The notes under the pieces: model-generated
What the model was told of the DNA's origin: nothing
The model's input: the letters and a program-made list of their open reading frames with translations, nothing else
The model's database searches: none
NCBI RefSeq assembly: GCF_025354435.1
Contig: NZ_JANXMU010000073.1
Location: forward strand, 124,001 to 188,000
Reading direction: 5' to 3'
Source of the DNA: Rhodoferax sp.
GTDB taxonomy: Bacteria; Pseudomonadota; Gammaproteobacteria; Burkholderiales; Burkholderiaceae_C
DNA: 64,000 bases
Shown here: positions 56,237 to 64,000 of the stretch, piece after piece
Numbering within the stretch: position 1 is the stretch's first letter
Layout: every line of letters begins with the position of its first letter
Made by a program: the position numbers and the translations under genes

Positions 56237-56809
56237 ATGCACACATTCTTTCGATCGGTTGCGGCCCTGGTCTTGGGCTGCGCAGCGCTGTCGGCCCACG
56301 CGTGGGACCTGGAGCAACTCATGCAGTCGCTGGCCCGCAACACCTCGGGGCGGGCCACCTTCACCGAGCAGAAATTCATCGCCCTGCTGGACAAACCCGT
56401 GCTGTCCTCTGGCGAATTGCTCTACACCGCCCCCGACCGGCTGGAAAAGCGCACCCTCAAGCCCAAGCCCGAAACCTTGGTGCTGGACCACGACACCGTG
56501 ACGGTGGAGCGCGGCAAGCGCCAGTACGTGTTGCGCGTCAAAGACTACCCCGAGCTGGGCGTGTTTGTGGAGAGCATCCGCGGCACGCTGGCGGGCGACC
56601 GGGCCTCTTTGGAGCGCCTGTACCAGCTGACGCTGGACGGCAGCGAAGCCCGCTGGACCCTGGTGCTGCGCCCGCTGAATCCCAAGATGCTGGCCGTGGT
56701 GCAGCGCATCACCATGCAGGGTGAGCGTGCCGAGCTGCGCAGCATCGAGGTGGAGCAGGCCGACAAGGACCGCTCGGTGATGCAGATCGACAACGCCGCC
56801 ACGCCGTGA
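56237..56809 (+). CDS. LolA-like outer-membrane lipoprotein carrier protein
   Basis: A 190-residue periplasmic LolA fold. Residues 1-22 are a signal peptide ending SAHA; the segment RATFTEQKFIALLDKPVLSSGEL is typical of polyene-cluster LolA proteins. It probably shuttles the lipid through the periplasm. ATG 56237; the stop overlaps the exporter start (GTGA). Confidence 0.88.
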   Translation: MHTFFRSVAALVLGCAALSAHAWDLEQLMQSLARNTSGRATFTEQKFIALLDKPVLSSGELLYTAPDRLEKRTLKPKPETLVLDHDTVTVERGKRQYVLRVKDYPELGVFVESIRGTLAGDRASLERLYQLTLDGSEARWTLVLRPLNPKMLAVVQRITMQGERAELRSIEVEQADKDRSVMQIDNAATP

Positions 56810-59202
56810 AGCAAGGCATAAATCAACACATGACGCAGCGCATTTTCAGCCGCAGCTTCCTGCCCGTATGGCTGGCCCTGGTGGCTCTGCTGCTGTGCGG
56901 TGCAGTGGTGCGCCAAACCCGTTTTACCGCCGACATGTCGGCTTTTTTACCCCAGGCCCCCACGCCCGAGCAGCAATTGCTGGTGGACCAGTTGCGCGAC
57001 GGCCTGGTGTCGCGCCTGGTGCTGGTGGGCGTGGAAGGCAGCGATGGCCCGACCCGCGCCGTCCTGTCCAAAGCCGTGGCCCAAAAGCTGCGCGAGGAGC
57101 CACAATTCAGCAGCGTGAGCAATGGCGAATCGGTGTCCCTGGAGCGCGACCAGGCGTTTTTGATGACCCACCGCTACCAGCTCAGTCCTGCCATGCTGCC
57201 CGCGCACTTCACGGTGGACGGCCTGCGTGCGGCCCTGGGCGACACGCTGGACCTGCTGGCTTCGCCCGCCGGGCTGCTGGTCAAATCGCTACTGCCCCGC
57301 GACCCGACCGGCGAATTGCCGTTGCTGCTCGATAGCCTGGGCCGTGGCGGCACCGGCCCGCGTAACGCCGATGGTGTGTGGGCATCGCGCGACGGCGAAC
57401 GGGCCTTGCTGCTGCTGCAAACCCGCGCCGCGGGCTCGGACACCGACGGCCAGCAACAGGCCATGGACCGCATCCGCGCCGCATTTGCCGAAGCCGTAGC
57501 GGCCCAAAAAGGCACTGCGGCCAGCGCCCGCCTGGTGCTCACCGGCCCGGGTGTGTTTGGCGTGAATGTGCGCAACACCATCGAGTCCGAGGTCACCCGC
57601 CTCTCCATCATCAGCCTGGGCCTGATCGTGCTCTTGCTGTGGCTGATCTACCGCTCGGTGCGCACGCTGGCCCTGGGCCTGCTGCCGGTGCTGGTGGGTG
57701 CCGTGGCAGGCATTGCGGCAGTCAGCCTGGGCTTTGGCACGGTGCACGGCCTCACGCTGGGCTTTGGCACCACGCTGATCGGTGAGGCGGTGGACTACTC
57801 CATCTACCTGTTTGTGCAGTCGGACGCGGCCACCACCGACCGCGACCGCGGCGCCTGGGTAAAGCGCTTCTGGCCCACCATTCGGCTGGGTGTGATGACT
57901 TCGATCTGCGGCTTTGCGTCTCTGCTGCTGTCGGGCTTTCCGGGTCTGGCGCAACTGGGCTTGTATTCGATGTCCGGGCTGGTGGCTGCGGCCCTGGTGA
58001 CCCGGTTTGTGCTGCCACAGTTGCTGCCTGGCAGCTTCAAGGTGCGCGATGTGTCGGCACTGGGCGCGCGGCTGGCGGTCGTGGTGCGGCGGGCGGCGGC
58101 TCTGCGCTGGGCCGTGCTGGGCCTGTGCGTGGTGGCGGCGCTGGCACTGGCCGTGCAGCGCGACACGGTGTGGAACCAGGAGCTATCGGCGCTGAGCCCG
58201 GTATCCGCATCGGACATGGCCCTGGACGGCACGCTGCGTGCCGACCTGGGTGCGCCCGATGTGCGCTACCTGGTGGTGGTGTCGGGTGCCAGCCAGGAAG
58301 CCGTTTTGCAGGGCGCTGAAAAAGTCGTCGCCCGTCTGCAGCCGCTGGTGGACGACCACAGCATCGCCGGGGTCAACAGCCCCACCACCTTGCTGCCCAG
58401 CCTGGCCACCCAGCAGGCCCGGCAGGCCAGCCTGCCCGCCACCGCCGAGTTGCAGGCGCGGCTGGTCGAGGCATTGGCCGATATGCCGCTGCGCGCCGAG
58501 CGCCTGGCTCCGTTTGTGCAAGAGGCAGAGGTGGCGCGGCTGGCCCCGCCTTTGCAGCGGGCCGACCTGGTCGGCACGTCTTTGGCGCTGGCGGTGGACG
58601 GCATGCTGTTGCCGCAAAAAACCGCCGATGGCACGCCGCGCTGGAGTGTGTTTTTGCCGCTGCACGCTCCTGCCTCGGGCGATATCGACCCGGTCCGCAT
58701 CCGCCCGCTGTTGGACGGTACCGGCGCCTTGTTTGTGGACATGAAGGGCGAAACCGACCGGCTGTACCGCAGCTACTTGCATGAAGCCGTGCGGTTGTCG
58801 GGGGCCGGGCTGCTGGCCATCGTGCTGCTGCTGGTCGTCGCCCTGCGCTCGCCCACGGCGGTGCTGCGCGTTTTGGCTCCCTTGGTGGGCGCGGTGCTGT
58901 GCGTGGCGGCGGCGCTGGTGTCGACCGGGCAGAGCCTGACGATTCTGCACCTGGTCGGGTTGCTGCTGATCGTGGCGGTGGGGTCCAATTACGCGCTGTT
59001 TTTCAGCTCTGGCCAGGGGGCGATCACGCCGCGCACGCTGGCCTCTTTGTTATTCGCCAACATGACCACGGTGGCGGGCTTTGGCATCCTGGGCTTCTCG
59101 CAGGTGCCGGTGTTGCAAGCCATTGGCCTGACGGTGGGGCCGGGGGCGATTCTGGCCCTGTGCTTCTCGGCGGTGTGGGCCCACACACCCAGGTCTGCCT
59201 GA
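56806..59202 (+). CDS. MMPL-family lipid exporter
   Basis: A 798-residue RND/MMPL transporter with two repeats, each a periplasmic domain followed by helices: the first group near residues 260-450 (TLGFGTTLIGEAVDYSIYLF), the second near 665-795 (LLLIVAVGSNYALFFSS). It would pump the polyene lipid from the inner membrane. GTG 56806 is used; ATG 56830 (MTQRIFSRSFL) is equally likely as it begins just before the first helix. Confidence 0.92.
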   Translation: MKQGINQHMTQRIFSRSFLPVWLALVALLLCGAVVRQTRFTADMSAFLPQAPTPEQQLLVDQLRDGLVSRLVLVGVEGSDGPTRAVLSKAVAQKLREEPQFSSVSNGESVSLERDQAFLMTHRYQLSPAMLPAHFTVDGLRAALGDTLDLLASPAGLLVKSLLPRDPTGELPLLLDSLGRGGTGPRNADGVWASRDGERALLLLQTRAAGSDTDGQQQAMDRIRAAFAEAVAAQKGTAASARLVLTGPGVFGVNVRNTIESEVTRLSIISLGLIVLLLWLIYRSVRTLALGLLPVLVGAVAGIAAVSLGFGTVHGLTLGFGTTLIGEAVDYSIYLFVQSDAATTDRDRGAWVKRFWPTIRLGVMTSICGFASLLLSGFPGLAQLGLYSMSGLVAAALVTRFVLPQLLPGSFKVRDVSALGARLAVVVRRAAALRWAVLGLCVVAALALAVQRDTVWNQELSALSPVSASDMALDGTLRADLGAPDVRYLVVVSGASQEAVLQGAEKVVARLQPLVDDHSIAGVNSPTTLLPSLATQQARQASLPATAELQARLVEALADMPLRAERLAPFVQEAEVARLAPPLQRADLVGTSLALAVDGMLLPQKTADGTPRWSVFLPLHAPASGDIDPVRIRPLLDGTGALFVDMKGETDRLYRSYLHEAVRLSGAGLLAIVLLLVVALRSPTAVLRVLAPLVGAVLCVAAALVSTGQSLTILHLVGLLLIVAVGSNYALFFSSGQGAITPRTLASLLFANMTTVAGFGILGFSQVPVLQAIGLTVGPGAILALCFSAVWAHTPRSA

Positions 59203-59996
59203 TGCGTGTGCGGCGGACTCCCCTGGTGTGGTTCACCCTGGCGTGGCACGTGTGCGTGCTGGCGCTGTGGGTGTGGCAGCCCGCGCTGTGGCGTTGGGCC
59301 GTGGCCGCGCTGGTGCTGAACCATGCCGTGCTATCGCTGGCCGGTTTGCTGCCGCGCTGCGCGCTGCTGGGCTCCAACTGGACGCGTTTGCCCGCAGCCG
59401 CTGCCGCACGCGGCGAGGTGGCGCTGACGATCGACGATGGCCCCGACCCGCTGGTCACGCCGCTGGTGCTGGACCTACTGGACCGGCACGCCGCCCGTGC
59501 CACATTCTTTTGCATTGGCGCGCAGGCGGCCCAGTACCCCGACCTGTGCCGCGAGATCGTGCGCCGCGGCCATGCGATAGAAAACCACAGCCAACAGCAC
59601 CGGCACAATTTCTCCTTGCTCGGCACGGCCAAGCTGCAGTGTGAATTGCAGGCGGCACAAGACACTTTGGGCCAGCTGAGTGGCACGCCGCCCCGCTTTT
59701 TTCGGGCACCCGCCGGGCTGCGCAACCCGTTTTTAGACCCGGTGCTGCAGCGCATGGGCTTGCAACTGGCCAGCTGGACCCGGCGCGGCTTTGACACCCG
59801 CAACGGCGATGCCGCCGCCGTGGCGCGCATCCTCACCCGTGGCCTGCGCGCGGGCGATATCCTGCTGCTGCACGACCGCCACGCCGCCGTCACCGCGCAG
59901 GGCGTGCCGGTGATTCTGGAAGTGCTGCCGTTGCTGTTGGCCGCCATCCAGGCTGCGCATTTGAAGCCTGTCACCTTGCGTTCGGCTTTGCAATGA
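59202..59996 (+). CDS. Polysaccharide-deacetylase (NodB) family protein with membrane anchor
   Basis: A 264-residue protein. Two helices cover about residues 8-50; the NodB domain has LTIDDGPDP (Asp78, Asp79), His129 and His133 in ENHSQQH, FRAPAG, and LLLHDRHAA. Such enzymes remove N- or O-acetyl groups from sugars. It is not part of the canonical aryl-polyene gene set as I know it, and may trim a sugar head group. Start overlaps the exporter stop. Confidence 0.88.
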   Translation: MRVRRTPLVWFTLAWHVCVLALWVWQPALWRWAVAALVLNHAVLSLAGLLPRCALLGSNWTRLPAAAAARGEVALTIDDGPDPLVTPLVLDLLDRHAARATFFCIGAQAAQYPDLCREIVRRGHAIENHSQQHRHNFSLLGTAKLQCELQAAQDTLGQLSGTPPRFFRAPAGLRNPFLDPVLQRMGLQLASWTRRGFDTRNGDAAAVARILTRGLRAGDILLLHDRHAAVTAQGVPVILEVLPLLLAAIQAAHLKPVTLRSALQ

Positions 59997-60098
59997 CCTC
60001 TTTTACGGCTGTGCGCACCCTGGTAAAGCCGCTTGCCAATGGGTACGCAGTGGCGGCCCGTCTTTAGAATCCGCTTAGCTTTTTTTGTTTTTTCGCCT

Positions 60099-61295
60099 GT
60101 GCACGCACTATTACTTACCCATTTCACCGCCACCAGCGCGATCGGTCACGGGCTGGCTCCGACGTTGGACGCTTTGCGAACGCAGCGCAGCGGTTTGACA
60201 TCTTGCGACTTCGGGGCCGCTGCGCTAGACACCTGGATAGGCCGGGTCAATGGGGTGGACGACGAGGTACTGCCAGCGGATTTGCAGGCCTTTGACTGCC
60301 GCAACAACCGGTTGGCGCAACTCGCCTTGCGCCAGGACGGCTTTTTGGCCGCCGTGCAGGCCGTGGCGGCGCGCGTGGGGCCGCAGCGGGTGGGGGTGTT
60401 TCTGGGCACCAGCACCGCTGGCATTTTGCAGACTGAGCTGGCCTACCAGCAGCGCGATGCTGACACCGGGGCCTTGCCCGCCGATTTTTGCTACCCGCAA
60501 ACCCATAACCCGTATTCGGTGGCCGACTTTGTGCGCCGCAGTTGCCAGCTCAGCGGCCCGGCGATGGCCGTGTCCACCGCCTGCTCGTCCAGCGCCAAGG
60601 TGTTTGCCTCGGCCCAGCGCATGCTGGCGGCAGGCTTGATCGACGCGGCCATTGTGGGCGGTGTGGACAGCCTGTGCCTGACCACGCTGTACGGTTTCAA
60701 TTCGCTGGGTTTGTTGTCCAACAGCCCCTGCCGCCCGTTCGATGCCGCGCGCAACGGTATTTCGATCGGCGAGGGTGCAGCCTTTGTGCTGCTGGAGCGT
60801 GCGCCCGAAGTGCTGCCCGCCAACGCCGTGCTGCTGCTGGGCCTGGGCGAGTCCAGCGACGCGCACCACATGTCGTCGCCGCACCCCGAAGGCCTGGGCG
60901 CGCAGCTGGCGATGCAGCAGGCCTTGCGCAGCGCGGGACTGCAGTCGGGCGACATCGACTACATCAACCTGCACGGTACCGCCACCCAGAGCAACGATGC
61001 CGCGGAAGGCCTGGCGGTGCAAGCCGTTTTTGGTGCGCGCGCCACCCCGTGCAGTTCCACCAAGGGCGCAACCGGCCATACCCTGGGCGCGGCAGGCGGG
61101 CTAGAAGCTGTGTTCTGCGCGCTGGCCTTGCAACACGGCCTGCTGCCCGGCGGCGTGCATACCGAGGTGCGGGATACGCGGCTGGAGGTGGACTATCTGC
61201 TGCAAAGCCAAACCCGGCCGCTGCGCCATGTGCTCAGCAATTCCTTTGGTTTTGGCGGCACCAATTGCAGCCTGGTTTTAGGGGCTGCCCTATGA
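60099..61295 (+). CDS. Beta-ketoacyl-ACP synthase (KS, FabF-like)
   Basis: A 398-residue ketosynthase with the Cys-His-His triad: Cys162 in STACSSSAK, His292 in LHGTATQSND and His327 in KGATGHTLGAAGG. It elongates the acyl chain. The start GTG 60099 (VHALLLTHFTATSAIGHG) gives family length; ATG 60039 would add residues without homology. A 102-base gap precedes it, with no clear promoter. Confidence 0.93.
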   Translation: MHALLLTHFTATSAIGHGLAPTLDALRTQRSGLTSCDFGAAALDTWIGRVNGVDDEVLPADLQAFDCRNNRLAQLALRQDGFLAAVQAVAARVGPQRVGVFLGTSTAGILQTELAYQQRDADTGALPADFCYPQTHNPYSVADFVRRSCQLSGPAMAVSTACSSSAKVFASAQRMLAAGLIDAAIVGGVDSLCLTTLYGFNSLGLLSNSPCRPFDAARNGISIGEGAAFVLLERAPEVLPANAVLLLGLGESSDAHHMSSPHPEGLGAQLAMQQALRSAGLQSGDIDYINLHGTATQSNDAAEGLAVQAVFGARATPCSSTKGATGHTLGAAGGLEAVFCALALQHGLLPGGVHTEVRDTRLEVDYLLQSQTRPLRHVLSNSFGFGGTNCSLVLGAAL

Positions 61296-62101
61296 CCGCG
61301 CTCACCGTATTTATCGACGGCGTGGGTTTGGTTGGCCCCGGCATTGCCGACTGGGCGCAGGGCCAGGCGCAACTCGCAGGCTACGCACCGGGGCAGTGGC
61401 AGAAAACCGTGCTGGCCGCGCCCGCGCATCTGCCGCCCGCCGAGCGCCGCCGGGCTGGGGCTGTCATCCGGGTCTCGCAAACCGTTGGGTTTGAGGCGGT
61501 TGCCGCAGCCGGGATAGCGGCCCGGGGGCTGGTGTCGGTGTTTACCTCCTCGGGCGGCGACGGGGTCAACTGCCACGAGATGTGCACCGCGCTGGCCTCG
61601 GACGATCGCTTGATCTCGCCCACCCGTTTCCACAATTCGGTACACAACGCGGCTTCGGGCTACTGGGGCATCGCCACCGGGGCCATGGCTGCGTCCACCG
61701 CTCTGTGCGCGTTCGATGGCAGCTTTGCCGCCGGGCTGGTGGAGGCGCTGACGCAGGCGGTGGTGCAGGCTGAACCGGTGCTGCTGGTGGCGTTTGATAC
61801 CGACTACCCCGAACCCCTGCGCGCCTGCCGCCCGGTGCCCGACACCTTTGGCCTGGCCCTGGTGCTGTCGCCCGTGCGCACCGCCCACAGCCTGGGCCAG
61901 ATCAGCCTGCACCCTGCCAGCTACCTCAGCCCCGGCCCAGCCGACGTGCTGGTGGATGCTGTGCTGGAATCCCAGCGCCAGAGTATTCCCGCCGCGCGCG
62001 GCCTGCCTCTGCTGGCTGCACTGGTGCGCCAGCAGTCAGGCCTGGTGCGGCTGGACTATCTGGACGACTGCCGCCTGGCGCTGGAGTTCAGCCCGTGCTG
62101 A
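61292..62101 (+). CDS. Ketosynthase-like chain-length factor
   Basis: A 269-residue KS-fold partner (Ketoacyl-synt_2 type). It lacks the KS catalytic Cys; the motif region reads NSVHNAASGYWGIATG. It probably forms a heterodimer with the upstream KS and sets polyene length. ATG 61292 overlaps the KS stop (ATGA). Confidence 0.87.
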   Translation: MTALTVFIDGVGLVGPGIADWAQGQAQLAGYAPGQWQKTVLAAPAHLPPAERRRAGAVIRVSQTVGFEAVAAAGIAARGLVSVFTSSGGDGVNCHEMCTALASDDRLISPTRFHNSVHNAASGYWGIATGAMAASTALCAFDGSFAAGLVEALTQAVVQAEPVLLVAFDTDYPEPLRACRPVPDTFGLALVLSPVRTAHSLGQISLHPASYLSPGPADVLVDAVLESQRQSIPAARGLPLLAALVRQQSGLVRLDYLDDCRLALEFSPC

Positions 62102-62541
62102 ACGCTGCCGACATCGCCCGGCGCATTCCGCACCAGGGCGCCATGTGCCTGCTGGACTTTGTTATGCAGTGGGATGACAACACCATCGTCTGCACCGCCA
62201 GCAGCCACCGGGCGCTGGACAACCCGCTGCGGGCGCATGGGCGGCTGGGTGCCGCCTGCGGCGTGGAATATGCCGCCCAGGCGATGGCCGTGCATGGATC
62301 GCTGCTGGCACAAGCTGACGGTGCGCCGCGCGTGGGCTACCTGGCCAGCGTGCGCTCGGTAGAGCTGCTGGTGCCGCGCCTGGACGACCTGGCGGGCGAC
62401 CTGACCATTACCGCCGAGCGCATCACCGGCGATGCCAACAACATCCTCTACCGGTTCACCGTGGCCGCTGACGGTCAGACCCTGTTGACCGGCCGGGCGG
62501 CCGTGGTGCTGGATGCCACGCTATTCAAGGACTCCCCATGA
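62095..62541 (+). CDS. Second hot-dog dehydratase (ApeP type)
   Basis: A 148-residue hot-dog protein beginning MLNAADIARRIPHQGAMCLL with the FabA/FabZ-like RIPHQGAMCLLD motif. It would dehydrate 3-hydroxyacyl chains on the ACP. GTG 62095 overlaps the previous stop. Its stop overlaps the reductase start (ATGA). Confidence 0.87.
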   Translation: MLNAADIARRIPHQGAMCLLDFVMQWDDNTIVCTASSHRALDNPLRAHGRLGAACGVEYAAQAMAVHGSLLAQADGAPRVGYLASVRSVELLVPRLDDLAGDLTITAERITGDANNILYRFTVAADGQTLLTGRAAVVLDATLFKDSP

Positions 62542-63266
62542 CGGATACAAAACGCGCGCTGGTCACCGGCGGCAGCGGGGCGATTGGCGCGGCCATTTGC
62601 CGCCAATTGGCCCGCGATGGCTTTGCGGTGGTCGTCCACGCGAACCGGGGCGTGGCGGCGGCGCAGGCACTGGTGGATGCCATCATTGCCGAGGGCGGGC
62701 AAGCCCAGGCGGTGGCCTTTGACATCACCGATCCAGCCGCCACCACGGCGGCGCTGGATGCGCTGTTGGCCGACGGCCCGATCCAGGTGCTGGTCAACAA
62801 CGCGGGCATCCACGAGGACGTGGTGTTCCCCGGCATGCAACTGGCGCAGTGGCAGCGGGTGCTGGATGTGTCGCTGAACGGTTTTTTCCACGTCACCCAG
62901 CCCTTGATGATGCCGATGATCCGCACCCGCTGGGGCCGCATCATCAGCATCACCTCGGTGGCGGCGCTGATGGGCAACCGGGGCCAGGTGAACTATTCGG
63001 CGGCCAAGGGGGCCTTGCATGCCGCCACCAAGTCGCTGTCGTTGGAGCTGGCCAGCCGGGGCATCACGGTGAATGCGGTGGCCCCGGGCATCATCCAAAG
63101 CGCCATGAGCGATGCCGCGTTCGATGCCGCCCGTATTGCGCAGATGGTGCCCATGAAGCGCGCGGGCCAGCCGGAAGAGGTGGCGGATTTGGTCAGCTTT
63201 TTGGCCTCCGACCGCGCCGCCTATATCAGCGGCCAGACCATTTCCATCAACGGCGGCATGGCCTGA
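62538..63266 (+). CDS. 3-oxoacyl-ACP reductase (FabG-like, ApeQ type)
   Basis: A 242-residue short-chain reductase. NAD(P)-binding motif GGSGAIG is at residues 11-17, NNAG at 87-90, and the catalytic Ser140, Tyr153 and Lys157 are in SITSVAAL and NYSAAKG. It reduces the beta-keto group after each elongation. It ends the operon; a repeat A copy follows. Confidence 0.93.
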   Translation: MTDTKRALVTGGSGAIGAAICRQLARDGFAVVVHANRGVAAAQALVDAIIAEGGQAQAVAFDITDPAATTAALDALLADGPIQVLVNNAGIHEDVVFPGMQLAQWQRVLDVSLNGFFHVTQPLMMPMIRTRWGRIISITSVAALMGNRGQVNYSAAKGALHAATKSLSLELASRGITVNAVAPGIIQSAMSDAAFDAARIAQMVPMKRAGQPEEVADLVSFLASDRAAYISGQTISINGGMA

Positions 63267-63300
63267 TCGCGTAATTCCACACTGCGGCTCCAAAAGTCTT

Positions 63301-63367
63301 TTTGCTATTATATTAGTAGCTAATAGTGTATGTGGAATATGCGCTGGAGGCCTAAAAGATGCATAAA
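63301..63367 (+). repeat. Palindromic repeat A at the end of the polyene cluster
   Basis: TTTGCTATTATATTAGTAGCTAATAGTGTA, centre, ATATGCGCTGGAGGCC, TAAAAGATGC. It lies in the convergent gap between the reductase and the glycosyltransferase. Confidence 0.85.
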
Positions 63368-63402
63368 TCAAGCAGCGACCGGCGTTGCCCCTTGCACGGG
63401 CC

Positions 63403-64000
63403 TTAGCTTTTAAATTTTCGCGCCAGCAGCCGTGGCAAGCGCAGCACAAAGCCTGCAAACAAACGGCTGTGCATCCAGGTCAGCAGGCAGTTGTCGCGCA
63501 GGTAGTTGAAGTGCGACACGCCGCCCTCGGCCACGGTGAAGTACTTCACCGTGGCGGGTAAGTTGACCACCGGCACGCCGTGCCAGCACATGCGCACAAC
63601 GGCCTCGGGGTCGAAGTCGAAGCGCCGCATCCAGCGCTGACCCTGCATCACCTGGCGCAGCGGCGCGATGGGGTAGACCCGAAAGCCAAACAGCGAGTCG
63701 CCAATACCGGCCCACAGCGTCTCCAGATTGGCCCAGCCGTTAGAGATCTTGCGGCCCTGCACGCGCAGTTGGGGCGCATCGGCGGCAAACACCGGCACGC
63801 CCAGCACCATGGCGGCAGGTTGTTGCTGCGATGTGGCCATGAAGGACGGAATCAACTCCGCCGGGTGCTGGCCGTCAGAGTCCATGGTCAGCACGTGGGT
63901 GAAGCCCTGTGCGGCGGCCCGGTCCAGGCTCTGCAGCACGGCCGCGCCCTTGCCCACGTTCTGCGGCAGCACCAGTACCTGCAGGCCGGGGTCGGCGGCG
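63403..64000 (-). CDS. Family 2 glycosyltransferase, partial (5' end beyond the window)
   Basis: The minus-strand frame is open from the right edge to a stop at 63403. The GT-A motif DSDGQHPAEL (metal-binding DxD) follows a KGAAVLQSLDRA segment typical of GT2 proteins; the C-terminal part has MRRFDFDPEAVVRMCWHG. In aryl-polyene clusters a GT2 enzyme is commonly present, and this may be the sugar-adding step, though it is in the opposite orientation. Start is not visible. Confidence 0.85.
   Translation of the reverse strand, partial: AADPGLQVLVLPQNVGKGAAVLQSLDRAAAQGFTHVLTMDSDGQHPAELIPSFMATSQQQPAAMVLGVPVFAADAPQLRVQGRKISNGWANLETLWAGIGDSLFGFRVYPIAPLRQVMQGQRWMRRFDFDPEAVVRMCWHGVPVVNLPATVKYFTVAEGGVSHFNYLRDNCLLTWMHSRLFAGFVLRLPRLLARKFKS

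Noticed and set aside
19719-63367. Repeat A copies as a CRISPR array or IS ends
   Set aside because: Copies are scattered singly over 60 kb, are not evenly spaced and flank no transposase.

Overview
The window reads as a chromosomal segment of a betaproteobacterium of the order Burkholderiales, most likely family Comamonadaceae (Rhodoferax/Polaromonas/Acidovorax-like). This is inferred from the split S10/spc ribosomal cluster, a glycerol ABC transporter with a GlpU (DUF2160) subunit, the five-step hut pathway (HutF plus HutG), an aryl-polyene-type lipid/pigment cluster, and dispersed short palindromic repeats of a kind I associate with that family. No plasmid, phage, IS or CRISPR hallmark was seen.

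Layout. 1-4862: end of a glycerol uptake operon (permease end, glpU, glpV), a terminator, glpD and a translationally coupled HAD phosphatase. 4896-13851: the spc/alpha ribosomal operon (rplN to rplQ, with secY and rpoA), driven by a near-consensus promoter, followed by an initiator tRNA and a terminator. 14131-20555: a ProQ/FinO protein, a small ORF, an orphan molybdopterin oxidoreductase, a branched-chain-type binding protein, an M20 amidohydrolase and coaX. 20794-23665: a persulfide dioxygenase-rhodanese fusion and a frameshifted CorA-like gene. 23814-30376: a TetR regulator divergent from a tripartite RND pump whose inner-membrane gene carries an in-frame amber codon. 30419-33753: MtfA peptidase, a lipoprotein gene with an in-frame ochre codon, a decayed copy of the hutG 3' end, and a HipBA toxin-antitoxin pair. 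33920-47804: histidine utilisation (hutG, F, I, D, H, an amino-acid ABC transporter, hutU, an NCS1 permease, divergent hutC). A second HutC-like regulator ends an NMT1-type ABC operon whose permease gene also has an in-frame ochre codon (47037-50363). 50549-52171: a COG2509 flavoprotein. 52677-63266: a tightly coupled ACP/ketosynthase/exporter cluster of the aryl-polyene type. 63403 to the edge: a family 2 glycosyltransferase.

How the genes work together. Glycerol is imported by GlpPQSTUV-type components and oxidised by GlpD after phosphorylation. Histidine or urocanate is imported and degraded through HutH, HutU, HutI, HutF and HutG, with HutC as the probable repressor acting at a palindrome overlapping the promoter. 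The polyene cluster contains an ACP, an acyl-activating ligase, KS/CLF, KR and two hot-dog dehydratases for chain building, and an acyltransferase, a LolA-like protein and an MMPL exporter for delivery to the outer membrane.

Most unusual points: a HutH whose MIO-forming Ala-Ser-Gly tripeptide is absent; a palindromic repeat family that caps many genes and supplies their stop codons, with one copy read through inside a phosphatase gene; a HipBA module with three evenly spaced palindromes and a duplicated hutG end on its far side; and three single-codon nonsense interruptions plus one frameshift in otherwise intact genes.
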